Of a stretch of 64,000 nucleotides of DNA, positions 61,844 through 64,000 are shown piece by piece. A program made the position numbers and the translations under genes. The stretch covers positions 1-64,000 of the forward strand of contig NZ_JBKKHQ010000027.1 of NCBI RefSeq assembly GCF_046614695.1, written 5' to 3'. The notes beneath the pieces were generated by a model. That model searched no databases. It saw only the letters and a program-made list of their open reading frames with translations, and was not told the origin of the DNA. Position 1 is the stretch's first letter. Every line of letters begins with the position of its first letter. The DNA comes from Pokkaliibacter sp046614695. GTDB taxonomy: Bacteria > Pseudomonadota > Gammaproteobacteria > Pseudomonadales > Balneatricaceae.

Positions 61844-63409
61844 TTAACCTTGTGCCGCTGCAGATTTTTCGAAGTGGTAGCGGCCGGTGTGCAGGCTGCT
61901 TGGACCTTTCTTGGCAAAGCGGATCATCAGGTACATCTCGGCGATCAGCAGCAGAGTGTAGAAGGCGATCAGCGCGGTCAGACTGCCGATAACATCACCA
62001 GCGGTCAGGCTGGAAGCGGCCAGATGGGTGGGCAGAATCTCACCAATCGCCCAGGGCTGACGGCCATACTCGGCCACGATCCAGCCTGTCTCGGCGGCAA
62101 TCCAGGGCAGAGGCAGACTGAACACGGCTGCTTTCAGCAACCAGGTTTTCTGGGTTTCCACACGCTTGGCGACGGCCCAGAAGCTGGCGATAAAGAGCAG
62201 CAGCATCAGCACGCCACAGCCAACCATGATGCGGAAGCTGAAGAACATGGGCGCCACTTTGGGGATGGAGTCGATCACCGCCTGCTTGATATCAGCTTCG
62301 GTCGCATCCACCACATCAGGAGCGTAGCGTTTCAGCAGCAGGCCGTAACCCAGATCCTGTTTAACCTCATTGAAGGCCGCTTTAGTGGCATCAGACTTAT
62401 CGCCACCGCGCAGTTGTTGCAGCAGTGCGTAGGCTTTCATGCCGTTGCGAATGCGGGCTTCATGCTCGACACGCAGCTCTTTGATGCCCTGAACTTCTTC
62501 ATCCAGCGAGCGGGTCGCGATCAGGCCAAGTACATAGGGGATCTCGATGGCGTAGTCGGTGTGCATGGTTTCTTCGTTAGGCAGACCGATCAGGGTGAAG
62601 GGCGCGGGCGCTTCCTCGGTATGCCATGCCGCTTCGATCGCTGCCAGTTTGGCTTTCTGTACATCACCGACTTCATAGCCGGACTCATCACCCAGCACGA
62701 TGACAGACAGGGTTGCGGCCAGACCAAAGGCCGAGGCAATCGCGAAGGAGCGACGTGCGAAGGGCAGGTCACGTTTCTTCAGCAGATACCAGGCGCTGAT
62801 GGACAACACGAAGATAGAGCCAGTCACGTAGCCAGCGGCCACGGTGTGAACGAATTTCACCTGAGCGACCGGGTTGAAGATCAGAGAAGCGAAGCTTTCC
62901 ATCTCCATGCGCATGGTCTCAAAGTTGAATTCGGCACCGACCGGGTTCTGCATCCAGCCGTTGGCGATCAGGATCCAGAGGGCGGACATGTTCGAGCCAA
63001 TGGCGACCAGCCAGGTACACATCAAATGCTGACGACGGCTCAGGCGCTCCCATCCGAAGAAGAACAATCCCACGAAGGTGGATTCGAGGAAGAATGCCAT
63101 CAGGCCTTCAATGGCCAGCGGCGCCCCGAAAATGTCACCGACATAGTGAGAGTAGTACGACCAGTTGGTACCAAACTGGAATTCCATGGTGAGACCGGTG
63201 GTCACACCCAGGGCGAAGTTAATACCGAAGAGTTTGCCCCAGAACTGCACCATATCCTTGTAGACCTGTTTGCCGGTCATCACGTAGACCGACTCCATAA
63301 TCGCCAGCAGGAAGGACAATCCCAGAGTGAGAGGAACAAACAAAAAGTGATATAGCGCCGTCATGGCGAATTGTAGCCGCGACAAGTCAACGACTGAGTC
63401 ACTGATCAT
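61844..63409 (-). CDS. cydA: Cytochrome bd ubiquinol oxidase subunit I
   Basis: CydA binds haems b558, b595 and d and oxidises quinol. The 521-residue protein starts MISDSVVDLSRLQF, with the haem ligand His21 in ALYHFLFVPLTLG. It has the long quinol loop of the E. coli type (RNGMKAYALLQQLR, GYGLLLKRYAPDV) and GRQPWAIGE. Length equals E. coli CydA (522) within one residue. The ATG at 63409 follows GAGGAG; upstream in-frame starts add a Pro-rich extension and are rejected. Its start overlaps the preceding small gene by 11 bp. Confidence 0.96.
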   Translation of the reverse strand: MISDSVVDLSRLQFAMTALYHFLFVPLTLGLSFLLAIMESVYVMTGKQVYKDMVQFWGKLFGINFALGVTTGLTMEFQFGTNWSYYSHYVGDIFGAPLAIEGLMAFFLESTFVGLFFFGWERLSRRQHLMCTWLVAIGSNMSALWILIANGWMQNPVGAEFNFETMRMEMESFASLIFNPVAQVKFVHTVAAGYVTGSIFVLSISAWYLLKKRDLPFARRSFAIASAFGLAATLSVIVLGDESGYEVGDVQKAKLAAIEAAWHTEEAPAPFTLIGLPNEETMHTDYAIEIPYVLGLIATRSLDEEVQGIKELRVEHEARIRNGMKAYALLQQLRGGDKSDATKAAFNEVKQDLGYGLLLKRYAPDVVDATEADIKQAVIDSIPKVAPMFFSFRIMVGCGVLMLLLFIASFWAVAKRVETQKTWLLKAAVFSLPLPWIAAETGWIVAEYGRQPWAIGEILPTHLAASSLTAGDVIGSLTALIAFYTLLLIAEMYLMIRFAKKGPSSLHTGRYHFEKSAAAQG

Positions 63410-63704
63410 GGCTGGACTCCTCAACAGGATGGGTAATAAGGGGTGGAACGGATGGGGCCTTGCCTGCTGAAGCGATGCCATCAGCGGGCGCAGTCCCGTA
63501 AACGTGTTGGGCAAAGGTCGAAGGCGTGGCTGGCCGCATGGGAACATCGAAATATTCCATCTTGATGTAGGTCAGAATCACGCTTTTGATCGCCAGCACC
63601 ACCAGTAGGTGGCGGGTCATGTGGTGGCGTAGCCAGAAGGCTTTGAACCTTTGCCAGCGGGAAGCGCCCGGCGGGGCTCCTCGCTGCAAAACCTGAGATG
63701 TCAT
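63399..63704 (-). CDS. Small membrane protein upstream of cydA (CydP-like)
   Basis: This 101-residue protein has one predicted membrane helix (about 34-48; LLVVLAIKSVILTYI), preceded by Arg/His-rich positive residues and followed by a Pro/Ala-rich tail. Its position as the first gene before cydA, overlapping it by 11 bp, fits the small-subunit or assembly proteins annotated as CydP in some proteobacteria. The sequence match is weak. AGGAG precedes the ATG at 63704; a longer start at 63764 is less likely. Confidence 0.65.
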   Translation of the reverse strand: MTSQVLQRGAPPGASRWQRFKAFWLRHHMTRHLLVVLAIKSVILTYIKMEYFDVPMRPATPSTFAQHVYGTAPADGIASAGKAPSVPPLITHPVEESSHDQ

Positions 63705-64000
63705 AGGGCGGCTCCTGTGTACCCGATGAAGCCTTTCTGTCGCGAACAGCCGGAAAATGCGCATTTAAAGCCGGTTCAGGGCAGGAAGGTTCCAACATCT
63801 ATATTAGATTTTGCTGATTTTGCGCCTGTCACGGCTTTGCCGCCTTGACGGAGGTCAATTTCTGGAGCGTTGTTGAAATAAAGGTGACAAAGTCTTTCAA
63901 ACACCGAACCGCAGAAAGGTTGTGGGGTAATCTTGCGGACAACAGCAAATTTGCCTGCACAGGCCAGACTCTGGATGGCAGGCGAGATGAGGGAAGGATG
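63705..64000. other. Upstream region of the cyd operon
   Basis: No gene is called in the last 296 bp. It should contain the cyd promoter. I looked for an FNR/Anr-type TTGAT-N4-ATCAA site and did not find a clear one. Any frame here may be cut by the window end. Confidence 0.5.

Noticed and set aside
61850..63355. A 501-codon open frame on the + strand antisense to cydA
   Set aside because: It lies wholly opposite cydA, has His/Gln-rich composition typical of antisense reading, and no family features. cydA itself is unmistakable.

Overview
This is a chromosomal window from a gammaproteobacterium, most likely a marine Oceanospirillales-type organism. That placement is inferred from gene content and order: the leuCD-leuB-asd-usg-fimV-truA-trpF-trpBA-accD-folC-dedD-cvpA-purF series, a class III PHA synthase (phaEC with phaR), a cydABX quinol oxidase, aguRBA and an AcuR/AcuI pair. 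No rRNA, CRISPR array, insertion sequence or prophage was seen.

Layout. 1-4.5 kb holds the end of a tRNA-Ala, two unrecognised coiled-coil proteins, ribosomal protein S1 and an unknown 215-residue protein. A 24-residue reading frame with its own promoter and ribosome site follows. 4.6-7.3 kb is polyhydroxyalkanoate metabolism: phaR converges on phaE-phaC. 7.5-26 kb is a long, mostly + strand housekeeping run: leucine synthesis, aspartate semialdehyde dehydrogenase and its USG-1 paralogue, the pole protein FimV, tRNA pseudouridine synthase, the last tryptophan steps, AccD, FolC, a SPOR protein, CvpA and PurF. 26-34.8 kb carries a chemoreceptor, a trpR-trpE-trpG cluster with an operator-like palindrome at the trpR start, an LprI-like protein, and agmatine-to-putrescine genes (aguB, aguA) behind a TetR regulator. 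34.9-39.3 kb holds a nitronate monooxygenase-like enzyme, a YebC-family regulator, acuR-acuI with two identical operators, and a GFA-family protein. 39.3-45.1 kb is a periplasmic molybdenum aldehyde oxidoreductase operon in the E. coli paoABCD order, plus a MocA-like gene.

The most unusual region is 45.8-56.3 kb: five consecutive paralogues. Each starts with a short J-domain-like module that lacks the HPD tripeptide. A disordered linker, a helical region with one shared core motif, C-terminal membrane segments and a GPS...(D)(F/L) tail motif follow. The first two genes are almost identical at DNA level over 136 bp of their 5' ends although the rest has diverged, which points to gene conversion or recent exchange. 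The function is unknown.

After a divergent LysR/PRISE-type reductase pair, 58.6-60.4 kb encodes a 606-residue protein with degenerate EF-hand-like repeats, resembling HrpF/NolX/HrpK-type type III secreted proteins. It is preceded by a sequence matching a HrpL 'hrp box' at all but one defined position. No secretion apparatus lies in the window. The window ends with cydP-like/cydA/cydB/cydX on the minus strand and its upstream region.
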